A stretch of 64,000 nucleotides of DNA from Antribacter gilvus (lineage in GTDB: Bacteria > Actinomycetota > Actinomycetes > Actinomycetales > Cellulomonadaceae): the NCBI RefSeq assembly GCF_003946865.1, contig NZ_QXTH01000001.1, positions 62,001 through 126,000 of the forward strand, read 5' to 3'. Shown here piece after piece: positions 17,535-25,874 of the stretch. Both the position numbers and the translations under genes were made by a program. Position 1 is the stretch's first letter, and each line of letters begins with the position of its first letter. A model generated the notes under the pieces. The model was not told the DNA's origin and made no database searches. It saw nothing but the letters and a program-made list of their open reading frames with translations.

Positions 17535-18332
17535 TCAGAGGAGAGCCCGCCAGGCGACGGGCAGCAGGGCATACCCCACGAAAGCCACTACATCGAGCAG
17601 GGTATGGGCCACGACCAGGGGCAGCGTGCGGCGGCGCCCCCACCGGGACGTGTAGAACCACGAGAAGAGCACGCCCATCACCACGTTGCCGACGAACGGG
17701 CCGATGCCCTGGTAGAGGTGGTACGACCCGCGCAGGAGCGAGCTGGCGACCACGAACCGCACCCTGTCCCACCCGAGGTCACGCGTGCGCTCGTAGAGGT
17801 AGGCCACCGCGACGACCTCCTCGAGGAGGCCGTTCTGCAGCGCGCTGAAGAGGAGGACGGGGATGGTCCACCAGTGCTGGTCGAGGGCGCTCGCCTGGAC
17901 CTCGACGGTGATCCCCAGCGCCCGGCCCAGGAAGTAGAAGCCGAGCCCCGGGATACCGATCGCGGCTGCGAGCGCGAAGCCCCAGGCGGTGTCGCGGAGC
18001 GGCCGGGCCCGGTCGAGCCCGATCCTGGCGAGCGTGCCGCGGCCCCGTGCGCTGAGCAGGTACAGCGCGAGGGCGACCGGGACGAGGGCGAAGCCGATGC
18101 TCAGGAGCTGGTAGGTGAGGTCGAGCCAGGGCCGCTCCGACTGGCTCGCGTTGAGCGTCGCGGACTGCTCGGCGAGCGGCGTGGGCGCGGACAGCCTCGC
18201 GACGATGTTGACGATCGCGTACACGGCGGACTTCCCCAGGCTCAGCCCGAGGACGATCCAGATCTCGGCGCCGACCCGCCGCCGGCTCTCGGCCGGGGGC
18301 CGCCAGGTCGTCTCGGTCTCGGTACTGGCCAT
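17535..18332 (-). CDS. CPBP-family intramembrane metalloprotease
   Basis: 265 residues, about seven membrane helices. The CPBP (Abi) signature is present: the EE pair in NGLLEEVVAVAYLYERT (about 160-175), RGSYHLYQG (His in motif 2), a downstream FSWFYTSRW and the final AHTLLDVV with His/Asp. These proteases resemble Rce1 CAAX proteases and in bacteria act on membrane or secreted peptides. ATG 18332 has TATAAC 6 nt upstream (leaderless). It stands divergent from the ABC exporter operon, 100 bp away. No peptide or bacteriocin gene is evident next to it. Confidence 0.88.
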   Translation of the reverse strand: MASTETETTWRPPAESRRRVGAEIWIVLGLSLGKSAVYAIVNIVARLSAPTPLAEQSATLNASQSERPWLDLTYQLLSIGFALVPVALALYLLSARGRGTLARIGLDRARPLRDTAWGFALAAAIGIPGLGFYFLGRALGITVEVQASALDQHWWTIPVLLFSALQNGLLEEVVAVAYLYERTRDLGWDRVRFVVASSLLRGSYHLYQGIGPFVGNVVMGVLFSWFYTSRWGRRRTLPLVVAHTLLDVVAFVGYALLPVAWRALL

Positions 18333-18394
18333 CCGCCGGTTATAGCACCGCCGCCTGAACGGGTCTTGCGGGACTGCCTCGCGGTGGTGCAGAC

Positions 18395-18413
18395 TGGTTT
18401 GCAGTACAAACCA
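18395..18413. promoter_or_regulatory. Operator palindrome TGGTTTG-N5-CAAACCA ahead of the ABC-2 operon
   Basis: A perfect 7-bp inverted repeat with a 5-bp spacer is centred 28 bp upstream of the operon start codon (18432). It overlaps TACAAA (18405-18410), a possible -10. The second gene of the operon encodes a small winged-helix regulator, so autoregulation by that protein is the simplest reading. That link is inference. Confidence 0.7.
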
Positions 18414-18431
18414 CTTCGAGAGGCGAACCTC

Positions 18432-19127
18432 ATGGACGACCACGGCACGTCGTCGGACGACGCGTTCGACCCCGCCGACTCGCTCCGCGTGATCCGCGAG
18501 CAGACCGACCGGGCCCGCGAGGCCACGGAGCCCGACGGCCGCGTCATGTTCGGCGCCTGGGGCCTCGCCTGGCTCGTCGGCTACCTGGCCATGTGGACCT
18601 CCGCCCGCGAGACGGGGGCACCCGAGCCCTGGGCGGGCTTCGTGCTGGCGGGCACCATCGTGGGCGCGACCGCCCTCACGATCGTGCACAGCACCACCCG
18701 GGCCTCCGGCGTGCGCGGCGCCAGCGCCCGGGTCGGAGCGATGTACGGGTGGACCTGGTTCCTGGGCTTCACCGTCTACGGCATGGTGCTCGGGGCCATG
18801 TTCAGAGCCGGTGCGTCGTGGGAGGTCGTCGCCACGGCCGCGAACGGCTTCGCGTGCCTCATCGTGGGCCTCATGTACATCGCGGGCGGCCTGCTGTTCG
18901 GCGAGATCCGGATGTACGCCGTCGGCGCCTGGATGCTGGTCACGGCCGCGGTGGCGGCGTTCGCCGGCATGCCGCACACCTACCTCGTCATGGCCCTGGC
19001 CGGGGGCGGCGGGTTCCTCGTCATGGTGGTGGTGGAGCAGGTCATCCGCGCCCGACGCCGGGGGCTCGCCCCCGCGGGCCCGCCCGCCACCAGCCCGCCC
19101 GCCACGGGCGGAGGGTCGAGTGACTGA
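18432..19127 (+). CDS. Integral membrane protein, function unknown (ABC operon leader gene)
   Basis: 231 residues. A 45-residue acidic cytosolic N-terminus (DSLRVIREQTDRAREA) precedes six predicted membrane helices (for example VMFGAWGLAWLVGYLAMW, FVLAGTIVGATALTIVHS, GFACLIVGLMYIAGGLLFG). A Pro/Ser tail ends the protein. ATG 18432 has GAGAGG upstream. It heads a four-gene operon with overlaps of 8, 8 and 4 bp. Comparable membrane genes preceding small winged-helix regulators are common in Gram-positive ABC-2 operons. A role as sensor or accessory permease is a guess. Confidence 0.75.
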   Translation: MDDHGTSSDDAFDPADSLRVIREQTDRAREATEPDGRVMFGAWGLAWLVGYLAMWTSARETGAPEPWAGFVLAGTIVGATALTIVHSTTRASGVRGASARVGAMYGWTWFLGFTVYGMVLGAMFRAGASWEVVATAANGFACLIVGLMYIAGGLLFGEIRMYAVGAWMLVTAAVAAFAGMPHTYLVMALAGGGGFLVMVVVEQVIRARRRGLAPAGPPATSPPATGGGSSD

Positions 19128-19425
19128 GGACCTCGACCCCGTCATCCACGCGCCCGCCCGGCTGCGGGTGGTCGCCACCCTCGCGGCGCTCGCCCGGGGG
19201 GACGAGGTGGCGTTCCCCCGGCTGCGCAAGCTGCTCGACATGACCGCCGGGAACCTGTCCACCCACCTCCGCAAGCTCGAGGACGCCGGGTACGTGCGCG
19301 TCACCAAGACCCACGAGGGCCGGGTCCCCGCGACCTACCTCGCCCTGACCGACCGTGGACGCGCCGCGTTCGCGGAGTACCAGACAGCGCTGACGAACCT
19401 CCTGAAGGGAGCCGGGCATGAATGA
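19120..19425 (+). CDS. Small winged-helix transcriptional regulator
   Basis: 101 residues, a single winged helix-turn-helix of the HTH_34 (ArsR/MarR-like) type: LDPVIHAPARLRVVATLAALA, then FPRLRKLLDMTAGNLSTHLRKLEDAGYVRVTK with the recognition helix, then the wing EGRVPATYLALTDRGRAAF. There are no cysteines, so no metal-site sensing. GTG 19120 overlaps the preceding stop by 8 bp and has GGAGGG upstream. It likely binds the palindrome at 18395-18413 as a repressor of its own operon. The ligand is unknown. Confidence 0.88.
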   Translation: MTEDLDPVIHAPARLRVVATLAALARGDEVAFPRLRKLLDMTAGNLSTHLRKLEDAGYVRVTKTHEGRVPATYLALTDRGRAAFAEYQTALTNLLKGAGHE

Positions 19426-20329
19426 CGTGGTGGAGGTGTCGCGGGTGACGCGGCGCTTCGGAGAGGTGCTGGCGCTCGACGACGTGTCGCTCGCCGTGGG
19501 ACCCGGCGAGCTCGTCGGGATGCTCGGGCCCAACGGCGCCGGTAAGTCCACGCTCCTGTCGCTGGTCAGCGGCCAGCGCAAGCCGGACTCCGGGACGGTC
19601 CGCCTGCTCGGCGGTGACCCCCGCGACCCCGCGTCCCGGGTCTCCCTCGGCATCACGCCGCAGGAGACCGGGCTGCCCGCGACGCTGCGGGTGCACGAGG
19701 TGGTCGACTTCGTGGCCCAGCACTACCCCACGCCGCTCCCCACGGGCGAGCTGCTGGAGCGGTTCGGGCTCCTGGACCTCGCCCGCAGGCAGACCGGGTC
19801 GCTCTCCGGCGGCCAGAAGCGGCGCCTCGCCGTGGCCCTGTCGCTCGTGGGCCGGCCGGGCGTCGTGCTCCTCGACGAGCCCACGACCGGCCTCGACGTG
19901 TCGGGTCGCGCAGCCCTGTGGGACGCCATCCGCGACTACCACGCCGACGGCGGCACCGTCCTCCTCACCTCCCACTACCTGGAGGAGGTGCAGGCGCTCG
20001 CGGAGCGTGTCGTCGTGATCGACCACGGGCGTGTCCTCACCGACGACACCCTCGACGCGGTGCTCCGGCGCGTGTCGGTGCGGCGGATCGTCGTGTCGAG
20101 CACGGACGACCTGGGCGGGCTGGCGGGCGTCGCCCGCTCCGAGCGGGAGGCCGGTGACCGGCAGGTGCTCTGGACCGCCGACTCCGACGAGCTCGTACGC
20201 GAGCTGGTCCGCTCGGGGACCGCGTTCTCCGACCTGGAGATCCGCGGGGCCACGCTGGAGGAGGCGTTCGCCGAGCTGGTGGCGCCGACGGACAAGCTGG
20301 TCGAGGCGAGCAGGGGAGAGGCACGATGA
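19418..20329 (+). CDS. ABC transporter ATP-binding protein
   Basis: 303 residues. Walker A GPNGAGKST (about 36-44), Q-loop TPQETG, signature LSGGQKRR, Walker B VVLLDEPTTGLD and the switch His in LTSHYLEE are all intact. The C-terminal 80 residues form the extra domain typical of CcmA/DrrA-type exporter ATPases (DDLGGLAGVARSERE, LRGATLEEAFAELV-type end). It energises the permease encoded next (ATGA overlap). Substrate unknown; such systems export drugs, lipids or peptides. Confidence 0.95.
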   Translation: MNDVVEVSRVTRRFGEVLALDDVSLAVGPGELVGMLGPNGAGKSTLLSLVSGQRKPDSGTVRLLGGDPRDPASRVSLGITPQETGLPATLRVHEVVDFVAQHYPTPLPTGELLERFGLLDLARRQTGSLSGGQKRRLAVALSLVGRPGVVLLDEPTTGLDVSGRAALWDAIRDYHADGGTVLLTSHYLEEVQALAERVVVIDHGRVLTDDTLDAVLRRVSVRRIVVSSTDDLGGLAGVARSEREAGDRQVLWTADSDELVRELVRSGTAFSDLEIRGATLEEAFAELVAPTDKLVEASRGEAR

Positions 20330-21123
20330 GCACTCAGGTGACCCGTCCGACGTCGGACACCACGCGGCTGCGGCCCTTCTGGGCGCTGTCCTGGCTGCAC
20401 CTGCGGTACCAGTTCCTCGAGACCGTCCGGGTGCCCATCGCGGTGCTGGGCAACCTGCTGTTCCCCGCGATGTCGATGTTCTTCTTCGTGGTGCCGCAGG
20501 AGTCCGTCGCGGGGAACCCGGTGTTCGCCACCACGGCCGTCGCGTCACTCGGCCTCTTCGCCGTGTGCTCGGCGAGCCTGTTCACCTACGGCCTGGGCGT
20601 CGCCGAGGACCGGCAGCTCCCGTTCGACCCGTTCGTGCGCTCGCTGCCCGCCGGGCCGGGGCCTCGCATGGTGGGCCGCGTGCTCAACGGCGCGATCTTC
20701 TCGCTGTTCGGCGTGCTGCCCCTGATCCTGATCGGTTGGCTGTTCACTGCGGCGACCGTGACGCCCGGGCAGCTGGTCGCCGGGGTCCTGACGATCGTCG
20801 GGGTCGGGGTGCCGTTCGTGCTGCTGGGCATGGGGATCGGGCACTCGATGTCGGCCAAGGCGGCGCTGCCCGTCGTGCAGGTCATCCTGTTCCCGCTCGC
20901 GTTCGCCGGCGGGCTGTTCCTGCCGCCCCAGCTGTTCCCGTCCTGGCTCGACGGGATCTCCCTGGCGACGCCCACGCGGGCCGGGCGCGACCTGCTCGTC
21001 TCGGCCGTGACCGGGCTGGACGCGCCCGGGTCGTCGCTGCCGGTGCTCGCCGGGTGGACGGTGGTGTTCGCTGCCCTCGCCGTGTGGGGCTACCGGAGGG
21101 ACGAGGGCCGGCGCTTCCGGTAG
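20326..21123 (+). CDS. ABC-2 type transporter permease
   Basis: 265 residues with six membrane helices in the ABC-2 pattern: an N-terminal amphipathic stretch, VLGNLLFPAMSMFFFVVP, then SLGLFAVCSASLFTYGLGVAED, and the conserved LAFAGGLFLPPQLFPSWLDGISLATPTRAGRDLL segment before the last helix. It forms the membrane channel with the ATPase encoded upstream (4-bp overlap). Last gene of the operon; a strong hairpin follows. Confidence 0.93.
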   Translation: MSTQVTRPTSDTTRLRPFWALSWLHLRYQFLETVRVPIAVLGNLLFPAMSMFFFVVPQESVAGNPVFATTAVASLGLFAVCSASLFTYGLGVAEDRQLPFDPFVRSLPAGPGPRMVGRVLNGAIFSLFGVLPLILIGWLFTAATVTPGQLVAGVLTIVGVGVPFVLLGMGIGHSMSAKAALPVVQVILFPLAFAGGLFLPPQLFPSWLDGISLATPTRAGRDLLVSAVTGLDAPGSSLPVLAGWTVVFAALAVWGYRRDEGRRFR

Positions 21124-21132
21124 ACCTTTGCT

Positions 21133-21175
21133 CGCCGAGGTAGTCACCTGGTCGGACGAGGTGACTACCTCGGCG
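21133..21175. terminator. Bidirectional hairpin terminator (17-bp stem)
   Basis: Perfect arms 21133-21149 and 21159-21175 with a 9-nt loop, between the ABC permease and the convergent copA. It belongs to the same long-stem class as the other terminators here, with its own arm sequence. Confidence 0.88.
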
Positions 21176-21198
21176 TTCCGGGGCGGCGGGTGCGGGGG

Positions 21199-23649
21199 TC
21201 AGCCCGCGCGGCGCAGGCGCAGCGAGTTGCCCACCACCAGCACCGAGCTCGCCGCCATGGCGGCCCCGGCGATCATGGGGCTGAGCAGGCCCGACGCCGC
21301 GAGCGGGATCGCCGCCACGTTGTAGGCGAACGCCCAGAACAGGTTCTGCTTGATGATCCGGAGGGTGGTCCGCGACAGCCGGACCGCCGACGCCGCCGCC
21401 CGCAGGTCGCCCCGCACGAGCGTGATGTCGCTGGCCTCGATCGCCACGTCGGTCCCGGTGCCCATCGCAAGGCCCAGGTCGGCGGTGGCGAGGGCGGCGG
21501 CGTCGTTGACGCCGTCGCCGACCATCGCGACCGTACGGCCCTCGCGCTGCAGCTCGGCGATGCGCGCGGCCTTCTCCTCGGGCAGGACGCGGGCGAGGAC
21601 GTCGTCCTCCGCGATGCCCACGGCCTTGGCCGCCTCGCGGGCGGCGCCCTCGGAGTCGCCGGTCAGCAGGTACGGACGCAGGCCGAGGGCCTTCAGCTCG
21701 GCGATCGCCTGGGGTGACGTGGCCTTGGCCGGGTCGCGCAGCGTGAGGACCCCGCGTGCGGTCCCGTCCCAGGCGACGGTCACGGCAGTGGCGCCGCTCG
21801 CCTCAGCCTGTCCGACGGCGGCCCGCACCTCCTCCGGCACCGTCACCTCGCGCCCGGCGAGCCAGTCCAGGCGGCCCACGAGGACGCGGCGCGTGTTCGG
21901 TGCGCCGTCGGGGGCGAGCCCGGCGTGCGACCGCCGGACCAGGCCCTCGACGCCGCCACCGGGGGTGGCGACGAAGCCGGAGACCTCGAGCCCGTGGCCG
22001 GAGGTGTCCTCGGCCTGCTCGGTGGTGCCGTTGGCGGCGCGCGCCGTGGCCGCGATCGCCTGGGCGATCGGGTGCTCGCTGAGCGCCTCGACGGCGCCGG
22101 CGTAGCGCAGGGCCTCGGCGTCGTCGACACCGTGGGCCGCGACCACCGACTCCAGGGCCATGCGGCCCTCGGTGACGGTGCCGGTCTTGTCGAGCACCAC
22201 GGTGTCGATGCGCCGCGTGCTCTCCAGGACCTCCGGTCCGCGGATCAGGATGCCGAGCTGCGCCCCGCGCCCGGTGCCGACGAGGATCGCCGTGGGCGTG
22301 GCCAGCCCGAGGGCGCAGGGGCACGCGATGATCAGGACGGCGACGGCGGCGGTGAACGCGGCGTCGGCCCCGCCTCCGGCGACCAGCCAGCCGACGAGCG
22401 TCAGCACGGCCAGCACCACGACCACAGGCACGAACACCGCGGAGATGCGGTCGGCGAGCCGCGCCACGGGGGCCTTGCCCGTCTGCGCGGCCGACACGAG
22501 CCGGCCGATCCGCGCGAGCATCGTGTCCTCGCCGACGCGGGTGGCGCGGACCAGCAGGTGTCCTGACGTGCTCACCGTCCCGCCCACCACGGCGTCGCCC
22601 GCCGTGACGTCGACGGGCACCGGCTCGCCGGTGACCAGGGACGTGTCGACGGCGGACGCGCCCTCGACCACCACGCCGTCGGTCGCGACCGTGGCACCCG
22701 GGCGCACGGTGAAGACGTCCCCGACCTGCAGGGAGGCGACGGAGACCTGGGTGGTGACCCATCCGCCGTCGGGCAGCCGGAGGGGGGTGCCGTCCTCGGT
22801 GAGCGAGACACGCTCCGCGTCCTTGGCGCCGAGGGAGAGGAGCGCGCGGAGGGCGTCGCCCGCGCGGCGCTTCGAGCGGTGCTCGGCGTACCGGCCCGCG
22901 AGGAGGAACGTGGTGACCACCGCGCCCACCTCGAAGTACAGCTCGGGGCCCATGCCCTCCATGCCGCCCATGGCCGGGTTCAGCGAGTCCTGGACGAGCA
23001 CCCAGAACGACCACAGCGTCGCCGCCGTGACGCCCAGCGAGACGAGCGTGTCCATGGTGCTGCTGCCGTGGCGGGCGGCCCGGGCCGCGGCCGTGTGGAA
23101 CGGCCACGCGGCCCAGCCCACGACGGGCAGGGACAGCGCGGCGATCAGCCACTCGCGGCCCGCGAAGTCGATCCCCGGCACCATCGAGAGCACGAGCACC
23201 GGGACGGTGAGGACCGCCGCGACGCGCAGGCGGCGCAGGAGGTCGGCGCCGCGGTCGGGGGTGGTGTCGGTGGCGGGATCGGTCACGGGCTGGGCGTCGG
23301 TCTCCGCGCCGAGCGCCGAGCTGTCGGCCGAGCTGTCAGAAGCTCCCCGGTCTATCGGCCGGGGAGCTTCTGACAACGTGGGCGTGGTGCTGCGCGAGCG
23401 GGTGACCGTCGCGCCGTAGCCCGCGGCCTCGACCGCCGCCAGGAGCCTCGCGTCGTCGACGTCCGCCGTGAGCACCACGTGGGCGCTCTCGAGCGGCAGG
23501 TTCACCGTCGCGGCGACGCCCGGGATCTTGCCCAGTTTTCGTTCCACCCGCGCCACGCACGACGCGCACGTCATCCCGGTCACGGCGAGCTCGACCTCGC
23601 GGAGCGGGGTGCCGTCGGTGGGGGCGAGGGGCGTGGTGGAGGCGGTCAT
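21199..23649 (-). CDS. copA: Copper-exporting P1B-type ATPase
   Basis: 816 residues. One heavy-metal-associated domain with the MTCASC motif (about 24-29) is followed by an unusual 60-residue linker. Eight membrane helices carry the ion-site motif CPC (ACPCALGLATP). DKTGT (phosphorylated Asp), SEHPI, and GDGVNDAAA complete the ATPase core. It pumps Cu(I) from cytosol to outside. ATG 23649 has AGGAAG upstream; a GTG one codon earlier is less likely. Third gene of csoR-copZ-copA. The linker (about residues 92-105) is encoded by a 42-bp palindrome at 23334-23375 with arms identical to an intergenic terminator elsewhere in the window. Confidence 0.95.
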   Translation of the reverse strand: MTASTTPLAPTDGTPLREVELAVTGMTCASCVARVERKLGKIPGVAATVNLPLESAHVVLTADVDDARLLAAVEAAGYGATVTRSRSTTPTLSEAPRPIDRGASDSSADSSALGAETDAQPVTDPATDTTPDRGADLLRRLRVAAVLTVPVLVLSMVPGIDFAGREWLIAALSLPVVGWAAWPFHTAAARAARHGSSTMDTLVSLGVTAATLWSFWVLVQDSLNPAMGGMEGMGPELYFEVGAVVTTFLLAGRYAEHRSKRRAGDALRALLSLGAKDAERVSLTEDGTPLRLPDGGWVTTQVSVASLQVGDVFTVRPGATVATDGVVVEGASAVDTSLVTGEPVPVDVTAGDAVVGGTVSTSGHLLVRATRVGEDTMLARIGRLVSAAQTGKAPVARLADRISAVFVPVVVVLAVLTLVGWLVAGGGADAAFTAAVAVLIIACPCALGLATPTAILVGTGRGAQLGILIRGPEVLESTRRIDTVVLDKTGTVTEGRMALESVVAAHGVDDAEALRYAGAVEALSEHPIAQAIAATARAANGTTEQAEDTSGHGLEVSGFVATPGGGVEGLVRRSHAGLAPDGAPNTRRVLVGRLDWLAGREVTVPEEVRAAVGQAEASGATAVTVAWDGTARGVLTLRDPAKATSPQAIAELKALGLRPYLLTGDSEGAAREAAKAVGIAEDDVLARVLPEEKAARIAELQREGRTVAMVGDGVNDAAALATADLGLAMGTGTDVAIEASDITLVRGDLRAAASAVRLSRTTLRIIKQNLFWAFAYNVAAIPLAASGLLSPMIAGAAMAASSVLVVGNSLRLRRAG
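23334..23375. repeat. Palindrome inside the copA linker (17-bp arms, 8-nt loop)
   Basis: Arms 23334-23350 and 23359-23375 are perfect and identical in sequence to the inner 17 bp of the terminator stem at 48423-48468. Here the element is read in frame as SEAPRPIDRGASDS in the linker between the metal-binding domain and the first membrane helix of CopA. Confidence 0.85.
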
Positions 23650-23693
23650 CACGGGCTTCCTGTGAGTGGGGGACCGGCGTGGCGCCGGTCGGG

Positions 23694-24002
23694 TCAGGCC
23701 TGGACGATCGGCAGGGTGCGCAGCGCCTGCTTGGCCGGGGCCTGGGCGGAGGCCTCGGCCTCGACGGCGTTCTCGAGCACGTCGACGGAGGCCACCGAGT
23801 AGCCGGCCTCGTCCACGGCCTCGCGCAGGGGCGTCTCGGGCAGCGGCTGCTCCGAGACGACGCGCACCAGCGAGGTGGCGCCGGCGTGCAGCTCGACGGA
23901 GACGTCCTGGACGTCGGAGACGCCGCGCAGCTCCTGGGTCACGGACGAGACGCAGTGACCGCAGGTCATGCCGTCGACGGCGAGAGTGGTGATCGTGGTC
24001 AT
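23694..24002 (-). CDS. copZ: CopZ-like copper chaperone with C-terminal extension
   Basis: 102 residues. The first 70 are a heavy-metal-associated domain with MTCGHC (about 12-17), and GYSVASVDV closes the fold. The remaining 30 residues are an Ala/Glu/Gln-rich extension (VEAEASAQAPAKQALRTLPIVQA), longer than a usual CopZ of about 70. It probably hands Cu(I) to CopA or to CsoR in the cytosol. ATG 24002 has GGGGAA upstream. It lies 23 bp after csoR and 44 bp before copA, all one operon. Confidence 0.9.
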   Translation of the reverse strand: MTTITTLAVDGMTCGHCVSSVTQELRGVSDVQDVSVELHAGATSLVRVVSEQPLPETPLREAVDEAGYSVASVDVLENAVEAEASAQAPAKQALRTLPIVQA

Positions 24003-24025
24003 GGTGGGGTTCCCCTTCGTGTGGT

Positions 24026-24400
24026 TCACATCCGGACGAGGCGGGCGATCGCCTCGGCGGCTTCGCGGACCTTGGCGGCCCCGGCGTCGTCGGACGCCTT
24101 GGCCGCGTCGACGACGCAGTGCCCCAGGTGGTCCTCGACGAGCGCGAGGCTGACAGCCTGGAGGGCCTTGGTGACGGCCGAGACCTGGGTGAGGACGTCG
24201 ATGCAGTAGACGTCCTCGTCGATCATGCGGGCGATCCCGCGGACCTGACCCTCGATGCGGCGCATCCGCTTGAGGTAGGCCTCCTTGTCGGAGGCGTACC
24301 CGTGGGGTGCGTCGTGGTCGTGGGCGGCGTCGGGCGCCTCGTGGTCGGGGTGCCCGACGACGGCCTGGGTCGCCTCATGTGCCTGCGTCGCCTCGGTCAT
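24026..24400 (-). CDS. csoR: CsoR-family copper-sensing repressor
   Basis: 124 residues. The CsoR four-helix core spans about residues 38-124 (YLKRMRRIEGQVRGIARMIDED, then YCIDVLTQVSAVTKAL, then HLGHCVVDA). The Cu(I) ligands Cys (YCIDVL), His (HLGH) and Cys (HC) are all present. The 35-residue N-terminal extension is His/Asp rich (GHPDHEAPDAAHDHDAPHG), more than most CsoR proteins have, and could bind extra metal. ATG 24400 is probably leaderless (TATCGT, 7 nt upstream). It represses its own operon through the operator at 24412-24426; Cu(I) binding releases it. Confidence 0.95.
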   Translation of the reverse strand: MTEATQAHEATQAVVGHPDHEAPDAAHDHDAPHGYASDKEAYLKRMRRIEGQVRGIARMIDEDVYCIDVLTQVSAVTKALQAVSLALVEDHLGHCVVDAAKASDDAGAAKVREAAEAIARLVRM

Positions 24401-24407
24401 GCTCACC

Positions 24408-24435
24408 ACGATACCCCCAGGGGGTAGTCAGTCAA
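24408..24435 (-). promoter_or_regulatory. csoR-copZ-copA promoter
   Basis: On the minus strand, TTGACT (-35, 24435-24430) and TATCGT (-10, 24413-24408) are 16 bp apart. Transcription should begin at or next to the csoR ATG at 24400. This is the best -35/-10 pair in the window. Confidence 0.8.
24412..24426. promoter_or_regulatory. CsoR operator TACCCCC-A-GGGGGTA
   Basis: Perfect 7-bp inverted repeat around one base, matching the known C-tract/G-tract CsoR operator. It fills the spacer between the -35 and -10 boxes, so bound CsoR would block RNA polymerase directly. Confidence 0.92.
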
Positions 24436-24444
24436 GGGGCGTGG

Positions 24445-24462
24445 CCGTGACCCGGGTCACGG
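24445..24462. repeat. Perfect 18-bp palindrome between hemL and csoR
   Basis: CCGTGACCCGGGTCACGG reads identically on both strands. It lies 15 bp after the end of the haem operon and just upstream of the csoR -35. It may be the haem operon terminator, or a second operator for the copper promoter. Confidence 0.6.
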
Positions 24463-24476
24463 GACGGGCGGCAGAG

Positions 24477-25874
24477 TCACGCCTTCGCCACGGCCGCCGC
24501 CCGTGCCGCGCCGGGGAGCGCGTCGAGGATGCGGTTCACCGCGTCGTCGTCGTGCGCGGCCGAGACGAACCACGCCTCGAACACCGACGGCGGCAGATTG
24601 ATCCCCGACTCCAGCATCGAGTGGAAGAGCGCGGTGTACCGGAACGACTCCTGGGCCTGCGCCTGCGCGTAGTCGCGCACGCCGCGCGACGCGGCCAGGG
24701 GCCCGAAGAACACCGAGAAGAGCGAGCCGGCCCGCTGCACCACGTGCGCCACGCCCGCAGCGGACAGCGCGTCGCCCACGGCGTCGGACAGCGTGGCGGC
24801 GACGGCGTCGACGCGGGCGTACGCGGCGTCGTCGGCCAGCCGGAGCGTCGCCAGGCCCGAGGCGACCGCGACGGGGTTCCCCGACAGGGTGCCCGCCTGG
24901 TACACCGGGCCCACGGGCGCGAGGTGGTCCATCACCCACGCCGGCCCGCCGAGCGCGGCCACGGGCATCCCGCCGCCGATGACCTTGCCGAAGGTGAAGA
25001 TGTCGGGCGTGTAGCCGTCGGCGCCCTGGGCGCGGAGGATCGTGTTCTCCAGCCCCCACCAGCCCGACGGGCCCACCCGGAAGCCGGTGAGCACCTCGTC
25101 GAGGATCAGCAGCGCGCCGTGCGCGGACGTGATGCGGCGCAGGCCCTCGTTGAAGCCCTCGGCGGGCGGCACCACGCCCATGTTGGCGGGCGCGGCCTCC
25201 GTGATGACCGCGGCGATCTGCGACCCGCGCTGTGCGAACGCCGCCTCGACGGCCGCGAGGTCGTTGTACGGGAGAACGAGCGTCTCCGCGGCCGAGGCCT
25301 CGGTCACGCCCGCCGTGCCCGGCATCGCCAGCGTCGCGACGCCGGATCCTGCCTCCGCCAGGAGTGAATCCACGTGCCCGTGGTAGCAGCCGGCGAACTT
25401 CACGACGAGCGGCCGTCCGGTGACGCCCCGCGCGAGGCGGATGGCGGTCATCGTGGCCTCGGTCCCCGTGGACACGAGCCGGACGCGCTCGGCGGCCGGG
25501 ACGCGGCGTCGGACCTCCTCGGCCAGCTCGACCTCGGCCAGCGTGGGCGCGCCGAACGACAGCCCGCGCGCCGCGGCCTCCTGCACCGCAGCCACCACCT
25601 CGGGGTGGGCGTGACCCAGCAGGGCGGGGCCCCAGGAGCAGACCAGGTCCACATACTCGCGACCGGCCACGTCCGTGACGTACGGACCGCGCGCCGACGT
25701 GAGGAAGCGCGGCGCGCCACCCACCGCCTGGTACGCACGCACCGGCGAGTTCACGCCGCCGGGGATCGCGCCCTGCGCGCGGACGAACGCCGCCTGGTTG
25801 GGCTCCGGCGCGGGCCGGCGCAGGCCCTGGGACTCGATGCCGTTCTGCTGGGCCACTGCGCGCTCCCCCGTCAC
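24477..25874 (-). CDS. hemL: Glutamate-1-semialdehyde 2,1-aminomutase
   Basis: 465 residues, PLP enzyme of fold type I. Marks are [51 protein letters not shown] and the PLP lysine in [15 protein letters not shown]. It converts glutamate-1-semialdehyde to 5-aminolevulinate, the second step of the C5 haem route begun by HemA. GTG 25874 overlaps the hemB stop (GTGA) and has GGAG upstream; a GTG three codons earlier is possible. Last gene of the haem operon. A cytosolic dimer in the family. Confidence 0.96.
   Translation of the reverse strand: MTGERAVAQQNGIESQGLRRPAPEPNQAAFVRAQGAIPGGVNSPVRAYQAVGGAPRFLTSARGPYVTDVAGREYVDLVCSWGPALLGHAHPEVVAAVQEAAARGLSFGAPTLAEVELAEEVRRRVPAAERVRLVSTGTEATMTAIRLARGVTGRPLVVKFAGCYHGHVDSLLAEAGSGVATLAMPGTAGVTEASAAETLVLPYNDLAAVEAAFAQRGSQIAAVITEAAPANMGVVPPAEGFNEGLRRITSAHGALLILDEVLTGFRVGPSGWWGLENTILRAQGADGYTPDIFTFGKVIGGGMPVAALGGPAWVMDHLAPVGPVYQAGTLSGNPVAVASGLATLRLADDAAYARVDAVAATLSDAVGDALSAAGVAHVVQRAGSLFSVFFGPLAASRGVRDYAQAQAQESFRYTALFHSMLESGINLPPSVFEAWFVSAAHDDDAVNRILDALPGAARAAAVAKA

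Noticed and set aside
14862-18429. Plus-strand frame reading for 1190 codons into the ABC operon leader gene
   Set aside because: The part before 18432 is antisense to two well-supported minus-strand genes; only the segment from 18432 is real.
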